Below the pieces are notes generated by a model that was not told where the DNA came from, did not search any database, and saw only the letters and a list, made by a program, of their open reading frames with translations. The position numbers were made by a program, and so were the translations under genes. A DNA stretch of 64,000 nucleotides, from the NCBI RefSeq assembly GCF_900103475.1, contig NZ_FNHG01000009.1, positions 1-64,000 of the forward strand, given 5' to 3'. The stretch is from Maricaulis salignorans. GTDB lineage: Bacteria; Pseudomonadota; Alphaproteobacteria; Caulobacterales; Maricaulaceae. Shown in pieces: positions 55,250-64,000 of the stretch; the stretch's first letter is position 1, and each line of letters begins with the position of its first letter.

Positions 55250-56947
55250 TCAGGCCTCGACCGCCATCAGCTGGTCCGCCTGGGCCCGGGCCGCATCGGT
55301 GACTTCGGCACCGGAGAGCATGCGGGCGATCTCCTCGCGGCGGGCATCGCCATCGAGCTGGATCAGGACGGTGCGGACACCGTTCTTGCCATCATCTTCC
55401 TTGACGATCTTCCAGTGATGATCAGCCAGGGCAGCAACTTGCGGACTGTGGGTGACCACGAGGGTCTGGCCGGTTTTTGCCAGGCGTTTCAGCCGCCGGC
55501 CGACTGCATCGGCGACGGCGCCGCCGACACCCTGATCAACCTCGTCGAACACCAGGACACGGCCATCATCATCGCCGGCGAGCGCCACTTTCAGCGCCAG
55601 GCCAAAGCGCGACAGCTCACCGCCAGAGGCGATCTTGTCGAGGGCCCCGAAGGGCGCACCCGGATTGGTCGAGACCTCGAAGCGGACGCTGTCGCAACCT
55701 TCCGGCCCGCCATGCTCGGCGTCGGTGACCAAAGCGACGCGAAACTGGGCCTTGTCCATTTTCAACGGCGGCAATTCGGACGCCACAGCCGCAGCAAGCT
55801 TTTGCGCCGCGCCATCGCGTGAGCGTGTCAGGGCACCGGCGGCATCGCGATAGAGAGCCTCGGCCGCCTGCACGCTCTTTTCGGCCTCGGCGATACGCTC
55901 ACCGGCATTCTCGATCGCATCGAGCTGTTCGGCGAAACGGGTCTGCAGGGCGGGCAATTCCTCAATCGCGACTTCATGCTTGCGGGCCAGGGCGCGCAGG
56001 GCGAATAATCGCTCCTCGACGCTTTCCAGCCGGCCCGGCTCAACCTCGAAGGCACGCGCCGCGTCGGAGAGCGCATCGCCGGCTTCGGAAAACTCGATCA
56101 GCGCCCGCTCGATCGCCGCCGACGCCCGGTCGAGGGCCGAACCGGCATCACCGCCCGCGCTGCCGATCTGGTCACGCACGCGTTCCAGGCCGCGCACAGC
56201 GGTGTTGAGCCGGCCCTCAAGCCCGCCACCATCTCCGGCCAGCGCGTCCTGGGCTTCCTGCAGATCGCCGAGCGCCCGCTCGGCCGCCATCAGAAACTGG
56301 CGCTCCTCGGCCAGCGCTTCTTCCTCGCCGGGACGCGGCTGCATCTTGTCGATCTCGGCGAGCGCATGGCGCAGGAAATCCTGCTCCTCGGTCGAGGCGG
56401 AATGTGCCCGCACCAGTTCATCGAGGCTGTTGCGTGCGGTCGACACTGTCGCCCAGGCCTTGCGACAGGCGTCGCGCAGCTGTGCATTGCCGGCATAGAT
56501 ATCGAGTTGACCGCGATGGGTTTTCGGGTCGAGCAGACCGCGGCCATCATGCTGGCCGTGCACTTCAACGAGGACATCGCCGAGGGAGCGCAGCAGGCCA
56601 ATACTGGCGGGCTGGTCATTGATATGGGCGCGGCTGCGGCCATCCTCGGCGAGGCGGCGGCGCAGGATCAAGGCTTCACCAGGCTCGACCACCAGGCCGG
56701 CCTCTTCGAGCACAGCCCAGGCGGCATGCCCCGGGGCGAGATCAAATTCAGCGGTGGCCGAGGCTTCATCCGTGCCGGCGCGAACCAGGCCACGCTCGGC
56801 GCGTTCGCCTGCGGCCAGGCCGAGGGCGCCCAGAAGAATGGACTTACCGGCACCGGTTTCGCCCGTCAGCGCACACAGACCCCGGTCAAAGCCGGCATCG
56901 AGGCTGTCGATGAGCACAACATTCCGGATCGAGAGCGATTGCAGCAT
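55250..56947 (-). CDS. recN: DNA repair protein RecN
   Basis: A 565-residue SMC-like protein. Walker A is LTGETGAGKSILLGAL (about 28-43), then an internal coiled coil (about 160-360), then the ABC signature SGGELSRFGLALK and Walker B RVLVFDEVDQGVGGAVADAVG. RecN acts in double-strand break repair and belongs to the SOS response in many bacteria. I see no LexA-type box directly upstream. It follows bamD with 27 bp, and could share the upstream transcript. Confidence 0.95.
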   Translation of the reverse strand: MLQSLSIRNVVLIDSLDAGFDRGLCALTGETGAGKSILLGALGLAAGERAERGLVRAGTDEASATAEFDLAPGHAAWAVLEEAGLVVEPGEALILRRRLAEDGRSRAHINDQPASIGLLRSLGDVLVEVHGQHDGRGLLDPKTHRGQLDIYAGNAQLRDACRKAWATVSTARNSLDELVRAHSASTEEQDFLRHALAEIDKMQPRPGEEEALAEERQFLMAAERALGDLQEAQDALAGDGGGLEGRLNTAVRGLERVRDQIGSAGGDAGSALDRASAAIERALIEFSEAGDALSDAARAFEVEPGRLESVEERLFALRALARKHEVAIEELPALQTRFAEQLDAIENAGERIAEAEKSVQAAEALYRDAAGALTRSRDGAAQKLAAAVASELPPLKMDKAQFRVALVTDAEHGGPEGCDSVRFEVSTNPGAPFGALDKIASGGELSRFGLALKVALAGDDDGRVLVFDEVDQGVGGAVADAVGRRLKRLAKTGQTLVVTHSPQVAALADHHWKIVKEDDGKNGVRTVLIQLDGDARREEIARMLSGAEVTDAARAQADQLMAVEA

Positions 56948-56974
56948 TCAGGGCGATCGCACCTCCTGCCCGAC

Positions 56975-57814
56975 CTAGCCGAAGATGCGCTGCATGGCGC
57001 GTTCAATGAAGGATGGATCACGCTGATTGACAGCATCTTCGATCGCAATGCCTTCGCGCGTCAGCAGGTTATAGCTGTTTTGATACCAGTCGCTGCCCGG
57101 GAAGTTATACCCCAGAACCGACGCGACCTGGGTCGCCTCGCTATCGAGGCCAAGGGCCACATAAGCCTCGACCAGGCGGTGCAGCGCCTCGGGAACATGT
57201 GATGTTGTGCCGTAGTCGCGCACGACATTCTGGAAGCGATTGACCGCAGCGAGATGATAATTGCGGCGCAGATACCAGCGGCCGATATCCATTTCCTTGC
57301 CGGCGAGGTGATCGCGCGTCATGTCGATTTTCAGGCGCGCATCCGTCGCGTAACGGCTTTCGGGATAGCGGCGGACCACCTGCTGCAGCGCATCGAGCGC
57401 CTGTTGCGTGATCTGCTGGTCGCGGCCCACATCGACGATCTGCTCGAAATAGCTGATCGCGATGAGATAATAGGCATAGGGCGCGCTGCGATTGCCGGGA
57501 TGTAGCGAGATGAAGCGGCGGGCGTCGGAGACGGCCTCGTCATATTTGTTGGCCTGGTAATTGGCGAAGGCCGCCATCAGCATCGAGCGCCGGGCCCACT
57601 CGGAATAGGGATGCTGACGCTCGACTTCGTCGAACTGGGCGGCGGCAAGCTGATACTGGCCACGCTCCATCGTCGCAAAGGCGTCGGCATAGATCAGCTC
57701 AGCCGGCCGCTCGACATAAGCTACCGAAGTATCCGGTCCATTTGCGCAGGCCGCGACAAGAACGGACAGGAAAAGTGTCGGCAACAAACGCGGCAAGAAG
57801 GTCATATTGAACAC
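56975..57814 (-). CDS. bamD: BamD, outer-membrane assembly lipoprotein
   Basis: A 279-residue lipoprotein with lipobox VAAC (Cys at residue 23) followed by TPR-like repeats: AELIYADAFATMERGQYQLA, AAQFDEVERQHPYSEWARRS, RRFISLHPGNRSAPYAYYLI. It is an essential part of the BAM complex that inserts outer-membrane proteins. It lies 101 bp after lpxC and 27 bp before recN, the usual order in alphaproteobacteria. Confidence 0.94.
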   Translation of the reverse strand: MFNMTFLPRLLPTLFLSVLVAACANGPDTSVAYVERPAELIYADAFATMERGQYQLAAAQFDEVERQHPYSEWARRSMLMAAFANYQANKYDEAVSDARRFISLHPGNRSAPYAYYLIAISYFEQIVDVGRDQQITQQALDALQQVVRRYPESRYATDARLKIDMTRDHLAGKEMDIGRWYLRRNYHLAAVNRFQNVVRDYGTTSHVPEALHRLVEAYVALGLDSEATQVASVLGYNFPGSDWYQNSYNLLTREGIAIEDAVNQRDPSFIERAMQRIFG

Positions 57815-57828
57815 GGCTCAGCAGCTAG

Positions 57829-57846
57829 GGCGGTCGAATGACCGCC
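57829..57846. other. Hairpin between lpxC and bamD
   Basis: GGCGGTC-gaat-GACCGCC is a perfect 7-bp stem with a 4-base loop, 15 bp upstream of the bamD start. It has no T-tract in the minus direction. It could be a processing or partial attenuation site. Confidence 0.45.
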
Positions 57847-57915
57847 GGTCCAGAAAAGCTTGTAGCGGATCATGCGCCGCGACAAAAGTGCCGCGTCAGG
57901 TCAACCGCCGCAATA

Positions 57916-58815
57916 TCAGGAGTTGGCCATCGCCACGTCGTGCTGGCAAGCGTCACGCACTGTAACCATTTTCCAGGCGGACTTGTCGGCCAGCAATGCA
58001 CGCAGTGCCAGATTATTGATCGCATGACCGGGACGCTGGGCGTGGTAGCGGCCGATAATCGGCGCACCGGCCAGGTAGAGATCGCCCAGCGCATCAAGCG
58101 CCTTGTGCCGTGCAAACTCATCGTCGAAGCGCAGCCCTTCAGGGTTTGCGACACCGTCATCATCGAGCACGACAGCATTTTCCATCGACCCGCCCCGCGC
58201 CAGACCGGCGGCCAGCAGCGCATCGAGATCCTTGCGGAAACCGAAGGTACGGGCTGCGGCAATATCGGCGGAGAAGATTTCCGGAGTGACTTCGAACACG
58301 CAGGTCTGATTGCCGACCGCGCTGTGCTCAAAATTGATTTCGACTTCGATCATCGAGCTCAGGGCCGGCAGAAAACTGGCCCGGCGGCCTTCCGATTCGA
58401 CGACGACCGGCTTGAGAACCTGGATCGCCCGGCGCGGCGCGGCGAGTTGTTTCAGACCGACGCGATTGACCAGATCGACGAAAGGCGCCGAGGAGCCATC
58501 CATCACCGGCAATTCGGGACCATCGATCTCGACAACGGCGTCATCGACACCGAGCCCGGCCAGGGCTGCCATCAAATGCTCAACCGTCGCAACCGAGGCC
58601 CCTGCCTCATTGGCGATGGTTGTGCCCAGGCGGACTGTGGTGACATTATCGGCCAGCGCCGCGATCCGGTTGTCACGATCGGTGATGTCGGAACGTACAA
58701 AGCTGATACCGGCGCCGGTAGAGGCCGGTTTCAGGACCAGGCGGACACGCTCGCCGGTGTGGAGACCAATGCCTGCGCACACTACAGGTGCCGCCAATGT
58801 TTGCCGGTAAATCAC
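57916..58815 (-). CDS. lpxC: UDP-3-O-acyl-N-acetylglucosamine deacetylase (LpxC)
   Basis: A 299-residue LpxC: CAGIGLHTGERVRL, the metal-ligand histidine in SVATVEHLMAALAG, PVMDGSSAPFVDL, the second His/Asp pair in RFDDEFARHKALDALGDLYL, and the catalytic His in RPGHAINNLALR. It makes the first committed step of lipid A synthesis. The frame opens with a TTG 9 codons upstream, but GTG 58815 gives the normal LpxC N-terminus (IYRQTLAAPV). It lies between ftsZ and bamD, 124 bp from the ftsZ stop. Confidence 0.95.
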   Translation of the reverse strand: MIYRQTLAAPVVCAGIGLHTGERVRLVLKPASTGAGISFVRSDITDRDNRIAALADNVTTVRLGTTIANEAGASVATVEHLMAALAGLGVDDAVVEIDGPELPVMDGSSAPFVDLVNRVGLKQLAAPRRAIQVLKPVVVESEGRRASFLPALSSMIEVEINFEHSAVGNQTCVFEVTPEIFSADIAAARTFGFRKDLDALLAAGLARGGSMENAVVLDDDGVANPEGLRFDDEFARHKALDALGDLYLAGAPIIGRYHAQRPGHAINNLALRALLADKSAWKMVTVRDACQHDVAMANS

Positions 58816-58939
58816 AACACAACGCCGTCTGTTCTGGGTCAATAATCAGCGACTTGCGTCGCCCCTCGCCTGCACAGAACGACATGCCGGGTCATCATTC
58901 AACTAAAGCTTTGTTGCGATTTGTTACGCGCCCGCCCGA

Positions 58940-60517
58940 CTAGTTCGCCTGACGACGCAGGAAGGCCGGGATTTCGAGATCGCCTTCGTCCACGCTCTCA
59001 CCGAACAAATCGCCGCTCGCCATGCGAGTGGTTGATTGCACAGGGGTGTTGCGTGTGGTCGGCGCCGCCTTCGGCGCAGGCTCGGCCGGCTTGCGACGGC
59101 GTCCGAACAGGGAGAACCCGCCACGCTTCGGCTCGTCTGCAGCCGGTTGGGCGGAATGGCCTGGCGCTTCGCCGGCACGGCGTTGCTCGTAACGGGCATT
59201 CAGCGTCGCGGCCTCTTCGGCCAGGCGCGCCTGATCAACGCGAACCTGCGGTGTCTGGGCGCTGACATGATGGGAGTCGTCGGCTTCGGCGACATAGGGA
59301 TCGCGTGAATTGTCTTCAGGCGCCTGGGCGACGGCATCGCTCAACTCTTCGGCACCAACGGCCATCGGCAGGGCTTCGGCCTGGGCCTCACGGGGCGTCT
59401 CGTGACGCTCGCCGGTTTCGGCCCTCTGTTCAGCGGCGACACGGCCGGGACGGTCAGAATTGGTCCGCTTCCACGGCAGGATGGCATCATTGGGTGCGCG
59501 TTCCGGGGCCGCTGTACCGCGCAGACGCGAGCGGGGGTCGACGACGGCAACTTCAGCATCGATACCGGTAGCGACCACGGAGACGCGCATGGAGCCTTCC
59601 ATCGTCTCGTCAAAGGTCGAGCCGACAATGATATTGGCCTCAGGATCGACTTCGGAGCGGATCTCATTGGCCGCTTCGTCGACTTCATACAGCGTCATGT
59701 CATAGCCGCCGGTGATATTGATCAGCACGCCGGTCGCGCCGCGCATCGAGACATCGTCGAGCAGCGGGTTGGAAATGGCGGCCTGGGCGGCTTCGATCGC
59801 GCGCTTCTCGCCGGAGGCTTCTCCGGTTCCCATCATCGCCTTGCCCATCTCGTTCATAACAGAGCGGACATCGGCAAAATCGAGATTGATCAGGCCGGGC
59901 ATCACCATCAGATCGGTAATGCCGCGAACGCCGGAATGCAGGACCTGGTCAGCCATGGAGAAGGCTTCGGAGAACGTGGTTTTCTCGGTCGCGATCCGGA
60001 ACAGATTCTGGTTGGGGATCACGATCAGCGTATCGACATGATCCTGCAGCTGGCCGATGCCGGCCTCCGCCAGTTTCATGCGGCGCGTGCCCTCGAAATG
60101 GAACGGCTTGGTGATCACACCCACGGTCAGGATACCCATTTCCCGAGCCGCGCGCGCCACGACAGGCGCTGCGCCAGTCCCGGTACCGCCACCCATGCCG
60201 GCAGTGATGAAGACCATGTGTGCACCACCGAGGTGCTCGCGAATTTCGTCGATCGAATCCTCGGCCGATTGCTCGCCCACTTCCGGACGGGCGCCTGCGC
60301 CGAGCCCTTCGGTGATCGCCGCCCCCATCTGGATGCGCTTTTCCGCCTGTGAACGGGTCAGGGCCTGGGCATCGGTATTGGCGACAACGAAGTCGACCCC
60401 TTCGAGCTTGGACTCGATCATGTTGTTGACGGCATTGCCGCCAGCACCACCGACACCAAACACCACAATGCGAGGGCGCAATTCAGTCGTTTCGGGAAGG
60501 GAAAGATTCAACGTCAT
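58940..60517 (-). CDS. ftsZ: Cell-division protein FtsZ
   Basis: A 525-residue FtsZ. GTPase motifs are [15 protein letters not shown] (about 20-34), [20 protein letters not shown] (tubulin signature), and the T7 loop [11 protein letters not shown]. After the globular domain (to about 320) comes a long variable linker and the conserved C-terminal peptide [12 protein letters not shown] that binds FtsA/ZipA-type partners. The linker (about 190 residues) is typical for Caulobacterales. GAGG lies 6 bases before the ATG. The upstream gap carries a CtrA-type box and a GANTC site. Confidence 0.97.
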   Translation of the reverse strand: MTLNLSLPETTELRPRIVVFGVGGAGGNAVNNMIESKLEGVDFVVANTDAQALTRSQAEKRIQMGAAITEGLGAGARPEVGEQSAEDSIDEIREHLGGAHMVFITAGMGGGTGTGAAPVVARAAREMGILTVGVITKPFHFEGTRRMKLAEAGIGQLQDHVDTLIVIPNQNLFRIATEKTTFSEAFSMADQVLHSGVRGITDLMVMPGLINLDFADVRSVMNEMGKAMMGTGEASGEKRAIEAAQAAISNPLLDDVSMRGATGVLINITGGYDMTLYEVDEAANEIRSEVDPEANIIVGSTFDETMEGSMRVSVVATGIDAEVAVVDPRSRLRGTAAPERAPNDAILPWKRTNSDRPGRVAAEQRAETGERHETPREAQAEALPMAVGAEELSDAVAQAPEDNSRDPYVAEADDSHHVSAQTPQVRVDQARLAEEAATLNARYEQRRAGEAPGHSAQPAADEPKRGGFSLFGRRRKPAEPAPKAAPTTRNTPVQSTTRMASGDLFGESVDEGDLEIPAFLRRQAN

Positions 60518-60554
60518 GCGAGACCTCGTGGCCGAATGGGTTCGGGTAATAATC

Positions 60555-60559
60555 GATTC
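60555..60559. promoter_or_regulatory. GANTC (CcrM) methylation site upstream of ftsZ
   Basis: GATTC at 60555-60559 is 38 bp upstream of the ftsZ start. In Caulobacter, CcrM methylation of GANTC in the ftsZ promoter activates transcription. A single pentamer is common by chance, so its value comes from the adjacent CtrA box. Confidence 0.4.
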
Positions 60560-60584
60560 ACCATGAAGTTTCCGCCTGCGACGC

Positions 60585-60599
60585 TTAAGCGAGCGTTAA
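60585..60599. promoter_or_regulatory. CtrA-type box upstream of ftsZ
   Basis: TTAA (60585-60588), seven bases GCGAGCG, TTAA (60596-60599): an exact TTAA-N7-TTAA CtrA recognition pattern, 68 bp upstream of the ftsZ start on the minus strand. CtrA represses ftsZ in Caulobacter. Confidence 0.65.
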
Positions 60600-60664
60600 A
60601 CGTCGTGGAATTTTTCAAGCGGGTGCTGCTGGTCGTGTGAGAAATGCCGGCCGTCTGGCCGGAC

Positions 60665-61063
60665 TCAACTGGCGCGGCGGAGCCCGGTTGCAGGCGTGCC
60701 TATCCAGGCCACCACATCAGCCGCAGCCTCAAGGCACACGACTTCATGACCCTGGGCGAGCATGTTGTTGGCGAAGGCATTGATCGTCGCACAGGCACGC
60801 AGATCACCAGCCTGGATTATGCCGATACTCATCTTCTGGTAGGCAAATTTGTGAAAGAATTCCGCCACGTGGGGCGCTTCGGAGACGGCAATGCGCATAT
60901 CGACCAGCCTGAAATCGAGCAGCACACGCTGCACGTCAAGCTGCTCGACGGCAGCGACGATCAACTCGATCGTGTCGACCGCCGACAGCCAGTCCTCGTG
61001 GCCGTCGAAGACGACCTCGATATAGCCCGCTGCGCGGTGTGGAATAATGCGACTGAATGACAT
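60665..61063 (-). CDS. STAS/SpoIIAA-like protein between ftsA and ftsZ
   Basis: A 132-residue soluble protein with alternating strand/helix pattern: IEVVFDGHEDWLSAVDTIEL, VQRVLLDFRLVDMRIAVSEA, MSIGIIQAGDLRACATINAF. The pattern and length fit the SpoIIAA-like/STAS group, but no serine phosphorylation site can be identified. It lies between ftsA and ftsZ on the same strand, with 102 bp and 147 bp gaps. Its role in division, if any, is unknown. Confidence 0.65.
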   Translation of the reverse strand: MSFSRIIPHRAAGYIEVVFDGHEDWLSAVDTIELIVAAVEQLDVQRVLLDFRLVDMRIAVSEAPHVAEFFHKFAYQKMSIGIIQAGDLRACATINAFANNMLAQGHEVVCLEAAADVVAWIGTPATGLRRAS

Positions 61064-61165
61064 GAACGCGACCTGTGTGTTTCACAGGCGGTATAACGCG
61101 TCTGATGCCGGATAGTCTTACCGCCAGGCTCATTGATTATGAGCTGGGCAGCCCTGTGCAGCGGG

Positions 61166-62491
61166 TCAGAAGCTCTCGGCGAACCAGCGCCAGACGGCAC
61201 CCCCGCGCTCGGTTTCACGGGTCGGGTCACGCCGGATCCTCGCGCCTGACATCACGCCAAGCCGTGGCGGTCCGGCAATGGCTTCCGCCGCACCGCGGGT
61301 CTCGCGGCGGACGACGCCGGCAACCGCGCTGAAGGCCGGACCGGACACCGCATCACCCAGACCGGTAATGCCGCTTGGTTCTGCAATGCGGACCTGTTTG
61401 CCAAACACGCGTGCGGCCAGTTCACCGGTCCCGGGAAGCTGTGACGCCCCGCCCGTCAGGACCAGCCGGCGACCGGAGGTCTTGCTGACGCCGGCAGCAT
61501 CAAGCCGGTCGCGGATCAGTTCGAATGTCTCTTCCAGCCGGGGCCGGATAATGGAATTGAGCAGGGAGCGCGGCGCCGATCCGTAAATCCGGTCACCGGT
61601 CACGGATGGCACTTCAATCATTTGCTGGTCATCGTCCGGACTGTCGAGCGCGGAGCCGTACAGCGTCTTCAGGCGCTCGGCGGCAGCCAGCGGCGTCGAC
61701 AGGCCGCGCGCGACATCGGAGGTCACATGCGAACCGCCGACAGGCACGGTGTCGATGTGCAGCAGGGCGCCTTCCGCGAAAACGGCGGCCGTGGTGGCAC
61801 CCGCCCCCATATCGATCAGGGTAGCGCCGAGTTGAACTTCATCATCACCCAGGGCTGAAAGACCAGAGGCATAGGGTGTCGCAACGACGCCCTTGAGGTC
61901 GAAATGGCAGCGTTCGACACAGGTCATCAGATTGCGCAATGGCCCGATCGCGGCCGTAATGACATGCACCTCGACGCCCAGCGTGCGCCCGAACATGCCG
62001 CGCGGGTCGCGGATGCCGCGATGATCATCGACCGACCAGGCGAGCGGAATGGCGTGCAGCACGACGCGGTCAGCGACGGCGAATTCGGACAGGGCCCCGT
62101 CGAGCAGACGGCGCAGATCGCGCTCGGTCACTTCGCGCTGTGGCAGATCGATTTCGGCACCGATACGCGTACTGGTCGGCTGACCGGCCGACAGGGTCAG
62201 CGTGACTGAATTGACCGCCTGCCCGGCCATGCGCTCGGCCTGCTCGACCGCGGCACGAATAGCTTCGGCGGCCTCATCCATATCGACGATGGCGCCGGCG
62301 CGGACACCGCGGCTCGACTGATGCCCGACACCGACCACGCGCGGACGTGGCCCGGCGATCGTCTGGTCGGTCTTGGCGATGAAACAGGCGATCTTGGACG
62401 AGCCAACATCGAGCGCTGCGCACACACCGGGGGTCTTTCCATTTGAACCATTGCGGGCCGTCTGGGGACGTAAAAACTCGAACACACTCAT
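61166..62491 (-). CDS. ftsA: Cell-division protein FtsA
   Basis: A 441-residue actin-like protein: AALDVGSSKIACFIAK (phosphate 1; about 26-41), the SHS2/1C insertion, GATLIDMGAGATTAAVFAEG (phosphate 2) and RRLVLTGGASQLPGTGELAAR (adenosine site). The C-terminal amphipathic tail EREGAVWRWFAESF-like end anchors FtsA to the membrane (last residues GAVWRWFAESF). It links FtsZ to the membrane. Its start overlaps the ftsQ stop by 4 bp. Confidence 0.95.
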   Translation of the reverse strand: MSVFEFLRPQTARNGSNGKTPGVCAALDVGSSKIACFIAKTDQTIAGPRPRVVGVGHQSSRGVRAGAIVDMDEAAEAIRAAVEQAERMAGQAVNSVTLTLSAGQPTSTRIGAEIDLPQREVTERDLRRLLDGALSEFAVADRVVLHAIPLAWSVDDHRGIRDPRGMFGRTLGVEVHVITAAIGPLRNLMTCVERCHFDLKGVVATPYASGLSALGDDEVQLGATLIDMGAGATTAAVFAEGALLHIDTVPVGGSHVTSDVARGLSTPLAAAERLKTLYGSALDSPDDDQQMIEVPSVTGDRIYGSAPRSLLNSIIRPRLEETFELIRDRLDAAGVSKTSGRRLVLTGGASQLPGTGELAARVFGKQVRIAEPSGITGLGDAVSGPAFSAVAGVVRRETRGAAEAIAGPPRLGVMSGARIRRDPTRETERGGAVWRWFAESF

Positions 62492-63396
62492 GCTTCATGC
62501 TCCCGCATGCCCGCCGCGGCTGCCCGGTCGGGCAGCGCTCTGACAATCAAATCACCCTGCCCGCGCAGGTCGAAACTCTCGGCCGCCAGCCGCAAGACGC
62601 CGCGCTCGGCCTGCAAGCGCGCCAGGATGGCAATCGACGCCTGCACATCGCCGGCCGGCAATTTCACATCGGCGCCGGTATCAAGGCGCAGATTCCAGCG
62701 TCGTTCACCGACGCGAACCGCGCCGACGACATGGGCACGTATGGCGGGGTGGCGGGCGAGTGCCTCGACAATCTCGACGACGCTGTCATTGGCGCCATCG
62801 GCAACCACCAGCGGCAAGGCGGGCGGGTTCATGACATCCGCTTCGGCCAGAACGACACCGTCGCGGTCGATAATATTGAGCACACCCTCAACCTGCCACA
62901 GGGCGAAGGCCTCGCGGGTTTCAACCACGATGGAAATCCGGTCCGGCCACAATCGCGCGACCGTCGCCGAACGCACCATGGGCAGCGCTTCGACCCGCGC
63001 ACGCACAGCGCCGGGGTCGACAGAGAAAAGCGACTGGCCGTCATAGACTTCGGTCGCGAGCACGATGGAGTGGGCAATTTCGTCGCCGGCACCGGTGACA
63101 TCGACCGAGCGGACCGCAAAGCCCATATCGGCCAGGCGGACCGTGATCTTCTCGCCGCCCAGACGCAACACGTCATCGAGCTGCCCGAACAGAGCCAGGC
63201 CGGCGACCGTCGCCAGCAAGAGTGCGGCAGCCGCCATCGCGCCCATACGGGCTGCATTTGCCACTCGGTAACGCGCACTTCTAAATTGGGCTTCCGCCCA
63301 GTTACGCAAACGCCGCGGTGCAGACACCGCGGCGGACCGGTGGTTAGACTTGCGACGGGGTGCTTTTCGCGACCCGCCACGTGCTACCTTCGACAC
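62488..63396 (-). CDS. ftsQ: Cell-division protein FtsQ
   Basis: A 302-residue protein. A basic cytoplasmic tail (about 1-47) precedes one membrane helix (about 52-72), a POTRA domain (about 85-155: [60 protein letters not shown]) and the FtsQ C-terminal beta domain. It bridges cytoplasmic and periplasmic division proteins. The GTG at 63396 is preceded by GGAG at eight bases; an earlier GTG (63417) is possible. Its start overlaps the ddl stop region. Confidence 0.92.
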   Translation of the reverse strand: MSKVARGGSRKAPRRKSNHRSAAVSAPRRLRNWAEAQFRSARYRVANAARMGAMAAAALLLATVAGLALFGQLDDVLRLGGEKITVRLADMGFAVRSVDVTGAGDEIAHSIVLATEVYDGQSLFSVDPGAVRARVEALPMVRSATVARLWPDRISIVVETREAFALWQVEGVLNIIDRDGVVLAEADVMNPPALPLVVADGANDSVVEIVEALARHPAIRAHVVGAVRVGERRWNLRLDTGADVKLPAGDVQASIAILARLQAERGVLRLAAESFDLRGQGDLIVRALPDRAAAAGMREHEA

Positions 63397-64000
63397 GACG
63401 CATTCTCCGCCATCCACTCAACGAGATCATTAAACGCGATCCCGCAGAAGAGCGCCTGTTCTGGCGCCAATGAGGTAGGAGTCATGCCCGGTTGGGTGTT
63501 AATTTCGAGTAACCATAGCGGTGGATTTGCTGATTCGTCGTAGCGGAAATCGGTGCGTGTCAAGCCACGGCAACCCAGCACCGCGTGTGCCTGCAAGGCC
63601 AATTCGCGTGCAAGTTCCGCAATCTCCTCAGGAACATCAGCGGGTAAAATATGAGTCGAACCGCCCGCGGCGTATTTCGCCTCATAATCATAGAACGTCG
63701 TGTTGGGGATAATCTCGGTCACGGCAAGCGCCCGATCCTCCATGACCGCGACGGTCAGTTCGCGTCCGGGGATATAGCGTTCGATCAACACCTCCTCGCC
63801 CAGCGCCCAGGCGTTCGAGCCGAGCTCGGCCGGCGGCCGGTTGGCGCCTTCCAGCACGATATGCACCCCGACCGATGAGCCTTGTGCGTTGGGTTTGGCG
63901 ACATAGGGCGGCTTCATCGCGTGGGCCTTGGCAGCCTCGAAACGACTGACGATCAGGCCTTCCGGACAGGGAATGCCCGAGGCGCGCAGCACGGCCTTGG
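63384..64000 (-). CDS. ddl: D-alanine-D-alanine ligase, C-terminal part
   Basis: The gene continues past the right edge; the visible part (about 205 residues) covers the ATP-grasp central and C-terminal domains: [19 protein letters not shown] (ATP-binding lysine and glycine loop), [31 protein letters not shown] and [21 protein letters not shown] (metal and substrate ligands). It joins D-alanine for peptidoglycan precursors. It ends 13 bp inside the preferred ftsQ frame, as usual in the dcw cluster. Confidence 0.95.
   Translation of the reverse strand, partial: KAVLRASGIPCPEGLIVSRFEAAKAHAMKPPYVAKPNAQGSSVGVHIVLEGANRPPAELGSNAWALGEEVLIERYIPGRELTVAVMEDRALAVTEIIPNTTFYDYEAKYAAGGSTHILPADVPEEIAELARELALQAHAVLGCRGLTRTDFRYDESANPPLWLLEINTQPGMTPTSLAPEQALFCGIAFNDLVEWMAENASCRR

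Overview
This is a 64 kb, GC-rich, gene-dense chromosomal window from an alphaproteobacterium. Gene content and regulatory signals point to the Caulobacterales/Maricaulales side (Caulobacter-, Maricaulis- or Hyphomonas-like). Evidence includes a perfect CtrA-type box (TTAA-N7-TTAA) and a GANTC site upstream of ftsZ, a circularly permuted two-piece tmRNA gene whose tag resembles the Caulobacter tag, an alphaproteobacterial SspB, a GAAC-N7-GAAC LexA-type box, and a TipN-like membrane coiled-coil protein. Species cannot be assigned from the sequence alone. I see no rRNA, tRNA, CRISPR array, insertion sequence or prophage.

Layout. Positions 1-6.5 kb hold a truncated exported protein, a PqiA-like membrane protein, a MarR regulator, a small aromatic-catabolism pair (FAH-family hydrolase and zeta-class GST isomerase), a DUF418 membrane protein and the TipN-like protein. 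At 6.6-11.3 kb (minus) lies an Mla/MCE lipid-transport operon: MFS transporter, MlaE with fused STAS, MlaF, MlaD, auxiliary lipoprotein. At 11.4-15.8 kb lies a cluster of GT4 glycosyltransferase, methyltransferase and a terpenoid-cyclase-fold protein, facing a second methyltransferase and a lipoprotein. A prolyl aminopeptidase and a sodium:neurotransmitter-type symporter follow. At 18.5-24.1 kb (minus) is the elongasome operon mreB-mreC-mreD-mrdA-rodA. Next come a VTT-domain membrane protein, a CII-like regulator and a divergent ketol-acid reductoisomerase.

At 26.7-33.2 kb (minus) is a compact series thyA - MazG-like - folA - hflK - hflC - DUF2065 - degP-like - miaA, joining thymidylate/folate metabolism to membrane protein quality control and tRNA modification. 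A VOC protein behind a LexA-type box follows. The 1.1 kb without a protein gene (33.8-34.9 kb) carries a strong terminator and the permuted tmRNA. From 34.9 to 40.5 kb lie DUF3667, sspB, a thioesterase, a RusA-like protein, fumC, DUF4169, a GIY-YIG-like protein, an RHH protein and an exported protein. From 40.6 to 53 kb lie a ClC channel, two small unknown proteins, a UvrD-type helicase, prmA, an M24B aminopeptidase, a small lipoprotein, a membrane LytTR regulator and a divergent serine hydrolase.

The right end (53-64 kb, all minus) is the distal division and cell-wall cluster: ddl (cut by the window edge) - ftsQ - ftsA - STAS-like protein - ftsZ - lpxC - bamD - recN - ligA. It couples peptidoglycan precursor synthesis, divisome assembly, lipid A synthesis, outer-membrane assembly and DNA repair. 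ftsZ has its own upstream region carrying the cell-cycle signals.

The most notable points are the permuted tmRNA near sspB, the LexA-type box before the VOC gene, the CtrA/GANTC region of ftsZ, the divergent KARI, the GT4/methyltransferase/toroid cluster and the TipN-like gene. Most are best read as family members in interesting contexts; I do not see a clearly unprecedented multi-gene system.
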